From: Lysobacter sp. TY2-98
GTDB taxonomy: Bacteria > Pseudomonadota > Gammaproteobacteria > Xanthomonadales > Xanthomonadaceae
DNA length: 64,000 bases
Direction of reading: 5' to 3'
Assembly (NCBI RefSeq): GCF_003367355.1
Contig: NZ_CP031413.1
Coordinates: 992,001 to 1,056,000, forward strand
The notes beneath the pieces are model-generated. The model was not told where the DNA came from. It saw nothing but the letters and a program-made list of their open reading frames with translations, and ran no database searches. The translations under genes and the position numbers were made by a program. This document shows, in pieces, positions 1 through 8,786 of the stretch. Each line of letters opens with the position of its first letter. The first letter of the stretch is position 1.

Positions 1-3000
1 CCAACCGAGCTGATCTACGCGGGCCTGTCACGTATGGCGCCGGGTGGGCAGCCGTCGTTCTCGTTTGCAAACCCAAACCCGTATTGCGCGCCGGCGGAAC
101 TCGAGTGGAGCGCGGCGGATTCAACATGGTTCCTCCTGGACTACGACGGCGACGGTCGCGATGACCTTTTTCTGCGCGGGAATGCCAGGTACATCGCATG
201 GCGTGCCACGGGTGATCCTTCAAATCCCTTCGACACGTCCGTCGACCTTCTCGCGTCGCTAGCACAACCGATTCCCGCGGGATCCACCAAAGATAACGAG
301 CCGCAGCACGCCGATCTGAACGGTGACGGCCTGATCGACATTCTTTATCCGAAGAATGGTGCACTCGTAGCGCGTCTCATGCAGAAGGGCGGGGCGTACG
401 GTTATCAATGGGGCTCGGAACTGCCGATCAATCTGGTCGGTGGAGGTTGTACGACTAACTGCTTTGAGGTGCGCGGGCTCTACCACAAGGACAACTACCA
501 GCAACTCAATGATTTCAATGGCGACGCGCGGTCGGATTTGCTAGTCAATCTGCCCGGCACCGGCTGCGCTGGTGGCGGCGGCGGAACACCGCCACCGCCG
601 GGCGACCCGAGGCCGCCCCAGCAGCCACAAATCGCCAACACGACGGAGGGCGTCCTCGCTGCTACTGCGACGAGTTCAACATGCACCCACACCTTCCCGT
701 TCGTTGTTCAAAGCATCGACGGGAGCGGGATCACCGCAACGCTTTACGGGAACATCGAGTTCTCCCCGACCGATGGACTCAGCTTCGCTGACTTGAATGG
801 CGACGGTCTGAGTGACGTCGTTATGCACGGTCGGGACTACAACGGCATGTCGTCGTTCAACCTCAACACCGGCGTCGGCTTCGTCATGGGCGGCGGGAGC
901 GGTGGGGGCTACGGAGCCGTTCAGGCGTACCCCGCATATCTGCAAGTGGCGGATGTCAACGGCGATGGACGTGCGGACCTCGTGTACCCGGACCCCTACA
1001 CACGCCAGAAGTTCGTGGCTCGCATGGGGCTCCCGTCCGGCAAACTGAGCGATCCGGTGCAACTTGGCGGCACGTGGACGGGCTGCGGCGATGTTCAATG
1101 CCTCGCGGGTTACAGCTACCTCTTCGAAGACTTCGACGGGGATGGCAATGCCGAGTTCATGCGCATCAAGTGGGGCGACAGCAATTCCGCGACTTATTTT
1201 TCCCGCTTAGCGCCCGAACGCCGCTTCAAGCCGCGCGATGCGATCGTCAAGATCACAAATGGTCTCGGCGCGGAGACGGAAATCGCGTACTCGCCGCTGA
1301 CCATGGGCGCCCTATACGGGCGCGGCGCAGGAGCACGGAACGCCTTCACTTGGGGCCGCGGGTCGCCCGTTCGTGACCTCGCTGGCCCGATGTACGTCGT
1401 CAGCCGGGCGGCCAGCTCCTCGCCACAAGCGGGTGCACCCGATGCGAAGGCGGCGATCTACTATCGATACGAAGGCGCGCGTATTCAGGCGGGCGGGCGC
1501 GGCTTCCTCGGTTTTGCAGCGGTCGAAACCATCGATGCAAACAATCCCGACGGTTATGTCGTCAGCCGCACCGAATACCGCCAAGACTTCCCGTTTGTTG
1601 GGGTGCCGCAGCACACCACTAAGCGCCTGGTTGCGGGGGGCTTCAGCCCATCGCCTTGCGTGGCGGGAGCGCTCTCTGAAAGCTGCTTTGCGACCGTGCC
1701 AGCGGCGCTTCCGAGTCTCGGCGGAACGCTCTTCGAAGACAGCACCCAGATCTGGGAGGCCCCGCAATACGCGGTCGCTGCGCAGCGTCCGATCGAGATC
1801 CGCACGTCCGGCTCGGTCGAGCGTAGCTTCGATGCCTACAGCGGCGCTGAGCTCAAGCGGACGCAAACAGCGTTTGGTTACGGGGAACACGGCAACGCCA
1901 CGTCCACCGCCGTGGATACGTTCGAAGGTGGCGGCTCGCAACCGATGGCCACTGTCGTCACATCCAACGTCTACACGGATGACGCGGCGCGCTGGCGTCT
2001 CGGGCGAATGACCTCCTCGACTGTCACGCATCGCCGCCCCAACACGCCCGACGTGGTGCGTCACACGAGCTTCGACTACGACATGAGTGTCGGAGGCGGC
2101 GGGCTTCTCCGCGAAGAGCGGACGGAGCCTAACGTGGGGGGCGCGCTCGAACTGCGTACGGTGTACACCCTCGACGCATTCGGCAATCGATACGTCACCG
2201 CCAAGTGCAGCAATCTCCCCGGCCAAGGCTGTGGCCCGGCATCGTTCGCTGCGCTGCCGTCCAGTCCGCTACAGGTGAATCGCTACAGTCGCGTCGGATA
2301 CGACGCCCGAGGGCGACTGATCACCACCGCAGTCGAGCCCTTCATGCCGAATGGAACGTCGGCCACCGAATACGCGACGCAACAGGTGCTGTCATTCGAC
2401 AAGTTCGGCAATGCCGAGAAGTTCATTAATGTTGATGGCGTCACTTCTTGGACGGGCGCTGGTGCACTAGGGCGCCCGATGTACACCTGGCAGCAGACGA
2501 CCGCTTCCAGCAGTCCAAACGAGGGCGGGCGGTACACGCTGCTGTGGTACCGCCGCTGCGGCACGAACTCGAATCAGGTCGCATGCCCGGCGGGCGCCGT
2601 CGCGCGTCAGCAGGCGTTTACCACCGGCGCTGCGGTGAAATGGACGTATACCGATGTTCTCGGCCGCCCTGTTCTCACGGTTGCGCAATCGTTCAATCAG
2701 AACGTCTCCGATCAGGACGCCGTGGCGCGTTGCACACGGTACGACGCCTATGGTCGAACAGTCGGCATCTCGAATCCGTTCTTCCTGCCGGGCGTCTCGA
2801 CCAACGACCTAGCTGACCTGCCGTCCAACGTGTGTCAAGCCGCGGCTGACTGGACGGTCACCAACTACGATGCGATCGGTCGAGTTGCTTCCGTCAGGGA
2901 ACCTAATAATGCGCTCACCCGCTACTCCTATACGGGACTTCAGGTCAGCACCACCGACGACCTCATGCGTACGACGCGGCAGCTGAAAAATGCTCTCGGC

Positions 3001-5958
3001 GAAGTTGTTCAGACGATTGCCGCGAACGGTATTGCCGTGGCCAATGACTACGACTCGGCCGGAAGGCTCGTCACCGTGCGGCGCAATGTTGGCGCAGGCG
3101 AGGTCAGGAACGAGTTCTCGTATGACGTCCTCGGCCGTAAAACCAGTCAGCGCGACCCGGACTCGGGCGAGCGGTGGTTTGACTACAACGCTGCTGGAGA
3201 TCTAGTCGCACAACGCGACGCCGCGTACAACCGTCTCGAGCGTGTCTACGACGGCCGAGGCCGCATCATCACGGCGCGAGCGATCGACCCGTCGGGTGCA
3301 GTCCTGTATTCGACTGCATATACCTACGACGGCGCGCCCGGCGCGAGTGTGGGACGCCCATGGTCGGAGACGACGTCGGGTAATTACAGCACCGCGTCCG
3401 ATACGGTCGTCAGCTATCGAAAGGAATACATTTACGACACGCTCGGTCGGCCCAGCCAAACCAAGTGGACCGTTGACGGCGCCTCGTACTCGGCGGCGAT
3501 CCAGTACGACACGCTTTCTCGCCCCTTCAAGCAGCAAGATGCTACGGGGCGCTGGACCAAGACGCAGTTCAATGGGCGCGGTTTTGTCATCGCGATTTGT
3601 GGGTCTGATGAAGCAGATAGCGCTATGGCGTGTAGCTCTGCGTACGCACGCATGCGCAGCGCGGATGCGTTCGGCAATATCACCGAGGAAACACGTGCCG
3701 ACAACAACAGCCTAACGGTTAGCCGTTCGTATGTGCCGAAGACTGGCCGCTTGAATCGCATTTGTGCGGGGGTGAACTGCTCGCTGGTTGACGAGGAATA
3801 CGTATTCGATACCGTCGGCAATCTTTACTCGCAACGCAAGGAGGGTCGCTACGCGGAGAAGTTTGAGTACGACAGCGTTGATCGCATAACGCGCTCCTAT
3901 GCGTGGATGCGTAATGGCGTGCAAGTCAACCAGACCCTGCAGACGTTCGCGTATGACGGTCTCGGAAACGTGTGCGCCATCAATGGCCTCAAGCGCAGCT
4001 ATGGCACAGGGTCCACGTGCGAGACGATCGCGACTCCGACCATGGGCACTGGCCCAGTAGAGGAGCAGCCGTTGCCGCCGGGTACGGGGCCGGTTCCGCC
4101 GCGACCAGGTGACCCGGTGTTGGAAGCGTCGGCGTATACGCCGCCTAGCTCTCCGAGATTGCGGACTGCATCGAGCAGCGCCACGACGGCTCAGACCGGA
4201 AGGGCGATCGGGGGATTCACGCCGACCAGGCCGCACGCGGCGCTCGCCGCGCAAGAGGCCACCGGAACGCAAGCCACTACTTACCTTTACGACGACCACG
4301 GCAACCAGATCCAGCGAGACGCTCCCGGTTCCACTCGTGACCGGACAATCAGCTACAACCTGGACGACCAGGCGTTCCGCGTGTCGATGGGCTCAGGTCA
4401 GATGGTCCGCTTCTGGTATGCGCCAGACGGCTCCCGTTACAAGCGAGTCGAGGGGGGCAAGACGACAATCACGCTCGGCGATGTGGATATCGTTGTGAAC
4501 ATGGGCGCAACATCGTTCAAGAGAACGATCGGCGGCGTCGTCCAACAAACCATTACTGGCACCACGATCCGGGACGACTATCTATTCTTCGACCGGCTCG
4601 GAAGCCTCATCCGTATCACCGATGCAACTGGAGCGGTGCAGGATTCGCTTGATTATCGCGCCTTCGGTGATCGGCGCAGCATTACGGATCCGAGCGCGGC
4701 AGGCACCGGTACAGCGATCACGCCAAAGGGTTTCGGTGGGCACGATACGTTCGATCAGATCGACGTCATCCACATGGGCGCGCGTCTGTTCGATCCGGGG
4801 CTAGGCCGATTCTTGCAGGCGGACCCGGTCGTACAGTCGGCGTCGTCTGCTGATGGGTGGAATGCGTACTCGTATGTTCTCAATAACCCGCTTCGGTACT
4901 CAGACCCAACGGGCGCGCTAGGTGTCGAAGAGCGGCAATGGGTGGCCGCAGCTGTAGCCATCGTGGCCGCGTATTTCGGGTACGCGGCGGTAGCTATGGA
5001 GTATTACGGGACCGCGGTGGGCATCGCCGTAGCTGGCGGCTTTGCCTCGGGGGCAATTGCGTCGCAGAGCTTGCGCGGCGGCGTGTTTGGAGCGATGAGT
5101 GGACTGATATCAGGTGGGTTCGGTGTGTCCGCTGCGATGGCGGGTACGAGTGGCGGGTTAGCCGGATGGGCAGTCCAGACATTCGCGGGCGGCGTCATGG
5201 GCTCGCTACAGGGTGGCAACTTCGGCCACTCAATGCTGGCCGCGGGGCTCACGATGGCGGCAATGCCTGCGATCGGTCAGATAGGGTCCGTGTGGGGAAG
5301 GGCCGCCATCGGCGCACTGGTAGGGGGCACGGCGTCAGAAGTCAGCGGCGGGAAGTTTGCAAACGGTGCTGTGTCCGGCGCGATCCAAGCGGCCATGTCG
5401 GGTGCGCCGGAACAGTCTGCTAATCAAGACGCCTTGGTTGTCGAATACAGGGATCCCAACGCGGTATCGAAGTTTGCAGACAAAGCGCCGGGCGGCCGCC
5501 AAGGATTTCTTCGCTCGGTGGTCGAGCGCGGGAAGCTCGGAGACCCGCGTCGCTTTGTTTACAACCCGAAGCAGCCCACTGCAAAAGACGGTTCGCAACC
5601 ACGCGCAAGTACGTTCTCGGACGGTCGAACTGAGGTATACCCAATCGCATTCGACCTGAACTACTACGATTTTGGATCTACCCTTTACCACGAATACGTA
5701 CACCTTCAGCGCTACGAGGTGTACGCGCGAGTCGGATTTCGGTATACGGATAAGACCCAGCCGCAGTACATGATGGAAGCGGAGGGGTATGCAAAGATGT
5801 TGACGCCCTCAAATCCGTTCTTTTCGGGAATGTCGAAGCGCTTCTTCTATGAGATGCGTTACAACGATGGCGAGGTCGGCTTTGGTGCTTTGACTGACGC
5901 CAATCAAGCGAGAGTGCAAGCTGGTCAGTTCAACTGCGCCGCGAGCCCTGGGTGTTGA
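1..5958 (+). CDS. RHS/SpvB-like polymorphic toxin with C-terminal HExxH metallopeptidase-like domain (5' end outside window)
   Basis: The frame is open from base 1, so the true start lies upstream; residues are numbered here from the Met at 34. Several FG-GAP/VCBS-type motifs (DYDGDGRDD, DLNGDGL, DVNGDGRAD) fill about residues 30-390. They are followed by a SpvB/TcdB-like segment (ITNGLGAETEIAY) and many YD/RHS repeats. The RHS core at about 1510-1624 contains LGSLIRITD, ARLFDPGLGRFLQADP and a terminal DPTG (D1624, base 4903), the usual boundary with the toxin tip. A Gly/Ala-rich hydrophobic stretch (about 1635-1800) comes next, then a tip of about 165 residues with HEYVH at 1886-1890 (bases 5689-5703), an HExxH zinc-binding signature. 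RHS proteins of this kind encapsulate a variable toxin and deliver it to neighbouring cells. The function of the tip is inferred from one motif. Two Pro-rich linkers (about residues 185-202 and 1345-1375) interrupt the repeats. Confidence 0.88.
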   Translation, partial: PTELIYAGLSRMAPGGQPSFSFANPNPYCAPAELEWSAADSTWFLLDYDGDGRDDLFLRGNARYIAWRATGDPSNPFDTSVDLLASLAQPIPAGSTKDNEPQHADLNGDGLIDILYPKNGALVARLMQKGGAYGYQWGSELPINLVGGGCTTNCFEVRGLYHKDNYQQLNDFNGDARSDLLVNLPGTGCAGGGGGTPPPPGDPRPPQQPQIANTTEGVLAATATSSTCTHTFPFVVQSIDGSGITATLYGNIEFSPTDGLSFADLNGDGLSDVVMHGRDYNGMSSFNLNTGVGFVMGGGSGGGYGAVQAYPAYLQVADVNGDGRADLVYPDPYTRQKFVARMGLPSGKLSDPVQLGGTWTGCGDVQCLAGYSYLFEDFDGDGNAEFMRIKWGDSNSATYFSRLAPERRFKPRDAIVKITNGLGAETEIAYSPLTMGALYGRGAGARNAFTWGRGSPVRDLAGPMYVVSRAASSSPQAGAPDAKAAIYYRYEGARIQAGGRGFLGFAAVETIDANNPDGYVVSRTEYRQDFPFVGVPQHTTKRLVAGGFSPSPCVAGALSESCFATVPAALPSLGGTLFEDSTQIWEAPQYAVAAQRPIEIRTSGSVERSFDAYSGAELKRTQTAFGYGEHGNATSTAVDTFEGGGSQPMATVVTSNVYTDDAARWRLGRMTSSTVTHRRPNTPDVVRHTSFDYDMSVGGGGLLREERTEPNVGGALELRTVYTLDAFGNRYVTAKCSNLPGQGCGPASFAALPSSPLQVNRYSRVGYDARGRLITTAVEPFMPNGTSATEYATQQVLSFDKFGNAEKFINVDGVTSWTGAGALGRPMYTWQQTTASSSPNEGGRYTLLWYRRCGTNSNQVACPAGAVARQQAFTTGAAVKWTYTDVLGRPVLTVAQSFNQNVSDQDAVARCTRYDAYGRTVGISNPFFLPGVSTNDLADLPSNVCQAAADWTVTNYDAIGRVASVREPNNALTRYSYTGLQVSTTDDLMRTTRQLKNALGEVVQTIAANGIAVANDYDSAGRLVTVRRNVGAGEVRNEFSYDVLGRKTSQRDPDSGERWFDYNAAGDLVAQRDAAYNRLERVYDGRGRIITARAIDPSGAVLYSTAYTYDGAPGASVGRPWSETTSGNYSTASDTVVSYRKEYIYDTLGRPSQTKWTVDGASYSAAIQYDTLSRPFKQQDATGRWTKTQFNGRGFVIAICGSDEADSAMACSSAYARMRSADAFGNITEETRADNNSLTVSRSYVPKTGRLNRICAGVNCSLVDEEYVFDTVGNLYSQRKEGRYAEKFEYDSVDRITRSYAWMRNGVQVNQTLQTFAYDGLGNVCAINGLKRSYGTGSTCETIATPTMGTGPVEEQPLPPGTGPVPPRPGDPVLEASAYTPPSSPRLRTASSSATTAQTGRAIGGFTPTRPHAALAAQEATGTQATTYLYDDHGNQIQRDAPGSTRDRTISYNLDDQAFRVSMGSGQMVRFWYAPDGSRYKRVEGGKTTITLGDVDIVVNMGATSFKRTIGGVVQQTITGTTIRDDYLFFDRLGSLIRITDATGAVQDSLDYRAFGDRRSITDPSAAGTGTAITPKGFGGHDTFDQIDVIHMGARLFDPGLGRFLQADPVVQSASSADGWNAYSYVLNNPLRYSDPTGALGVEERQWVAAAVAIVAAYFGYAAVAMEYYGTAVGIAVAGGFASGAIASQSLRGGVFGAMSGLISGGFGVSAAMAGTSGGLAGWAVQTFAGGVMGSLQGGNFGHSMLAAGLTMAAMPAIGQIGSVWGRAAIGALVGGTASEVSGGKFANGAVSGAIQAAMSGAPEQSANQDALVVEYRDPNAVSKFADKAPGGRQGFLRSVVERGKLGDPRRFVYNPKQPTAKDGSQPRASTFSDGRTEVYPIAFDLNYYDFGSTLYHEYVHLQRYEVYARVGFRYTDKTQPQYMMEAEGYAKMLTPSNPFFSGMSKRFFYEMRYNDGEVGFGALTDANQARVQAGQFNCAASPGC

Positions 5959-5960
5959 TC

Positions 5961-6467
5961 ATGAGAGCCTTCTACTCACGCCAGTGTCTTGGCCTGCTAC
6001 CGCTAGCTTCGCTTGTCTTTGCGGCCGGGATCGCTGTTGCAAGCCCACCGAAGACGCAGGTCGCGCCGTTGAACGCCGAGGTGGGGCGGGCGGGAAGCGG
6101 TTATTTTGTTCAAATCACCAATGCGACCGATCGAAACATTTCGGTAACGCCTCTTGCATTGGGTGGTGAACAAGGAAGCGCCTTGAGCCTGTACCTGTAT
6201 GACCCGAGGTCTAAGGCCTTAGGCGAGGCGCTCGGCACGTACTTCCCCGGACCGAAGGATGGGGTCGGTTTGCAGCGGTACGTCTTGAAGCCTAAGGAGC
6301 GAATTCGCGCTGACTTGTCGCGAGAGGACGTCAAGAAGTTTCTAGGTCCATTGCCGTCGTGCTACTACTTGGTGGCCGTGTATCACGAGGTCACTCGTAA
6401 CGGACGGATCTGGTCGAAGGCATCGAATGCTCTGTATGAGTGTAGGCACGCGCCCAACGGAAAGTAG
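5961..6467 (+). CDS. Small exported protein, candidate immunity protein for the upstream RHS toxin
   Basis: 168 residues, starting two bases after the stop of the RHS gene. A GTG at 5952 in the same frame would overlap that gene, but the ATG at 5961 places a clean signal peptide at the N-terminus: basic MRAFYSRQ, a hydrophobic LLPLASLVFAAGIAVA core and an AxA-type cleavage region. There is no lipobox, so the mature protein (about 140 residues, with two cysteines, in SCYYL and YECR) is predicted to be periplasmic. I do not recognise a family. Genes directly behind RHS toxins are usually the cognate immunity protein; an exported one would fit a toxin acting in the periplasm. This role rests only on position and the signal peptide. 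Confidence 0.65.
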   Translation: MRAFYSRQCLGLLPLASLVFAAGIAVASPPKTQVAPLNAEVGRAGSGYFVQITNATDRNISVTPLALGGEQGSALSLYLYDPRSKALGEALGTYFPGPKDGVGLQRYVLKPKERIRADLSREDVKKFLGPLPSCYYLVAVYHEVTRNGRIWSKASNALYECRHAPNGK

Positions 6468-6931
6468 TCAGTATGCCGACCTTACGCGGCAGCCTTGACT
6501 TGCTTGATCGTTAAGATCGCTGTCGTTGCGCGAAAACCGCGATAAATTGCTTGCGTGCGTTTTCTGCGAGTCCATCCACGCGGGCAAGAAACGGGCAGAC
6601 GCGGACTTTGCTGGGAGTCCCTATCGGTCCGCACTCGGCGGAATTGCCGTCGTGGAAGCCTGCGAGAAGCCGGGCGGCGACGGCAAGATCATCCGCAGTC
6701 GAGCGGCAATTGCCGGCCGACTTTCGGGCGCAGCGCTATTGATTAGGCAATCGTCAGCCCAAGCGCTGGCGCGACAGGGACGTCGTGGAGGACGCGACGC
6801 GGCCGGAGGTGCCCGCGCAGACCGCGCAGCAATCCAACGAAATCATGGCCGCGGCACGTCAGCGTCAGCAGCAGCAGGCTCTCATCGAACGCAGCCTCGG
6901 ATGACCCCGCAAAAACTATCGTGAAATTCGG
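6468..6931. other. Poorly coding interval between toxin locus and defence block, possible gene remnant
   Basis: No convincing intact gene is visible. In one plus-strand frame an open stretch from about 6551 is broken by a TGA at 6740-6742. The same frame then runs on to 6904 with protein-like composition (charged, followed by a Gln-rich segment around 6850-6880). This could be the decayed 3' part of a gene that once followed the toxin, but there is no recognisable domain. The other frames here are Arg/Ala-rich, typical of shadow reading in GC-rich DNA. Confidence 0.3.
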
Positions 6932-7528
6932 CTAAGGCGCGCTGTTGTTTAACGCGCCTGGAGGGGTCAGCACCCGCATATGGCCTTGTCCCTTAAGGAA
7001 TTCACGGTAGGCATTGATTGACGCTGCGTAGGCAGCTTCTGCGACCCTTCCGCCACTTGCAATGACATTTCCTCTGGCATCCAACAGGGCAAAAGTGGCC
7101 GGCGCACCCTCGGCAGTGAAGGCTGTCAGGCCGTCATAACAACGTGCGGCGATGGTTGGTCCACAAAGGTCTCCCACAAGCTACTCCGGGGTGAGTTGTG
7201 GTGGGATGGTACGTAGCTCTAGCCAGGCCGGAAGTCGCCTGCGGGTATCTTTTGCGTCAACGGTGCCACGCGGGTTGCTGGCTTCGCTTCTTCCAGGCTC
7301 CTTCGCGAGGACGACCGCGAAGACCTTGCGAGACGGCTGGCCATTTTTAGCCACGCTCGGCTGGTTCTGCTCTGATGAATTCTTGCGCGCTCGAGCGGAA
7401 GGCGAAAGCATCAGCGACGTCGGGAACGCCGGAATTGCGTTCAGGATCATTTCGGACAGCAAGGCGGTGCTGGAATCCAGCGCCGCTTTGCCTTTGCGAA
7501 GGCTTACCAGCCGGGGCGGCCCTTCCAA
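6932..7528 (-). pseudogene. Hypothetical frame interrupted by one in-frame TAG
   Basis: Downstream of the CoiA-like gene an open frame runs from an ATG at 7528 to a TAG at 7181-7183 (115 codons). The same frame then reopens, with a GTG at 7177, and runs to 6932 (81 codons). Because both halves share a frame and only one stop and one codon separate them, the simplest reading is one gene of about 198 codons with a nonsense mutation. Two separate small genes, or no gene at all, remain possible. The distal half is the more protein-like (FALLDARGNVIASGG, AAYAASINAYREFLKGQG). The ATG overlaps the end of the CoiA-like gene by 25 bases. No family is recognised, and the opposite strand is also open for part of the region. 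Confidence 0.35.
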
Positions 7529-8535
7529 TCGCGCACGCGCACGTTGAAGCCGGGTCCTTCGCTGCCATTATCTGCGTCGAATAGACCGCGCTGCGGTCCT
7601 TCAGGCTGCGGCGGATTCATTTGGATCTGATCCAGGTACATCTTGTATCGAAGGCGAAGTCGTCCCCACCCATCCACCGTGATCGATCGGCCCGAAATGG
7701 CGTGCATGCCTCGAGGATACGGCACCGCGTCCTCACCAACCGTTTCATCGGGGATCTGGATGCGCACCCGCCCACGTGACCCCGGTTTGACCAGAAAAGC
7801 CCACTGTTCTCGGATGGTGAACGGTCGCCCCGCCTTAGTGATTATTACGCGCTCCGAGAACGTCGGATCCTCAACTTCAATCAAAGCTTTATCAGCCCGC
7901 TGAGCTACGTAAGAGGCGTGCGATAGATGCACCCACCGCCGGTTCCTCGGGTTCTCCAGTACCTCATACCGAAACGCAGCCAGATCGGCGACGGCGTCAT
8001 CCGTCAACCTCGATAGGTCGATTTCGATCGCATCCAAGCCGTTGGCCGCCAGCAGCTCACTTTTCGGCTCATCGACCGCGTGGTGGACTCGGACCTCGAC
8101 GCAGAGCACGTCGAACTCAATTTCTTGGGCCATGCCACGAATGAGCGCGTCCGGTCGAGCAGCCCCGTCGAGCAGTGGCACCTCGAGGTGGGCGCTCACG
8201 ATCGCCAATAGCTCCGGTTCGATGGCGACGTCGCCGCTTGCCCATCGGGGAAGCAGGACCGCGTGTGACGTCGCTAGGACTTCCTTTGCCATCCGGTGAA
8301 CAGCCGTTTCGAAGCCCCCTGCGCATGAGGACAAACGCGCATGCTGGAAGTGTCGCGCTCGGCGCCGACCCGGAAAGTCGCGGTTTCGGGCAATTAAAGG
8401 GTCCCCACACTCCGGGCAGACGCACCCGCACTCGATTCCTACGGGGACGTCCGACACGAAGGCGGGTCGCCCATCGCGCATGCCGAAGGGAACGGTCAGC
8501 TTTCGAGGTGCGCGCTTACTCATGTGAACAGCCAC
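7504..8535 (-). CDS. CoiA-like zinc-finger nuclease family protein
   Basis: 343 residues; an ATG four codons in (MSKRAPRK) is an equally good start. The N-terminal part has the CoiA-type zinc finger: C40-P-E-C43 followed by H62-x2-H65, in the typical setting CPECGDPLIAR ... RRARHFQH. A PD-(D/E)xK-like core follows: RPDA (D129), then VEVRVHHAVDEPK (E147, H151/H152, D155, K158). In relatives of this family this pattern marks a competence-protein-CoiA-like or restriction-like nuclease. The C-terminal 150 residues are unassigned. In the prototype, CoiA acts during natural transformation, but many CoiA-like proteins occur in phage, defence and mobile islands, which fits this site better. It is the distal recognisable gene of the minus-strand block starting at mkoA. 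The assignment is by motif only. Confidence 0.7.
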   Translation of the reverse strand: MAVHMSKRAPRKLTVPFGMRDGRPAFVSDVPVGIECGCVCPECGDPLIARNRDFPGRRRARHFQHARLSSCAGGFETAVHRMAKEVLATSHAVLLPRWASGDVAIEPELLAIVSAHLEVPLLDGAARPDALIRGMAQEIEFDVLCVEVRVHHAVDEPKSELLAANGLDAIEIDLSRLTDDAVADLAAFRYEVLENPRNRRWVHLSHASYVAQRADKALIEVEDPTFSERVIITKAGRPFTIREQWAFLVKPGSRGRVRIQIPDETVGEDAVPYPRGMHAISGRSITVDGWGRLRLRYKMYLDQIQMNPPQPEGPQRGLFDADNGSEGPGFNVRVRDWKGRPGW

Positions 8536-8645
8536 TGGGTGACGGGTGATCCAGTAGGAGCTGGATCAGCCTCTCAGCTGACAATCTCACTAGAAGAGAC
8601 AACCTGCATGGCGGATCCCACTGCGGGGACGAGTTCAAAACCGCA

Positions 8646-8786
8646 ATGGCCGATGCGGTGAATGCCGCAAGCCAAGGAGATCTGCAGGCGCTGTGGATCG
8701 CGGAGATGCTGTTGAGAGACCTCAAACGCGATTACTCGAAGGGCCGGCTCCATGACTGGGATCACCGCCTCCCCTCCACACGCAAT
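8646..8786 (+). CDS. Possible small plus-strand reading frame in the gap between minus-strand genes
   Basis: Between the CoiA-like gene and the 336-residue HEPN-like gene (8536-8786) the plus strand is open and protein-like from an ATG at 8646, reading into an amphipathic, charged segment (LQALWIAEMLLRDLKRDYSK). The frame stays open to 8951, but beyond 8786 it is antisense to the minus-strand gene, so only the first part is given here. It may be a remnant or a small convergent gene. No ribosome binding site or family supports it strongly. Confidence 0.2.

Noticed and set aside
6526..6924. Plus-strand 132-codon frame after the toxin locus
   Set aside because: It is Arg/Ala/Gly-rich with no motif, and an alternative frame in the same stretch is more protein-like at its 3' end. 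It is treated as a remnant region instead.
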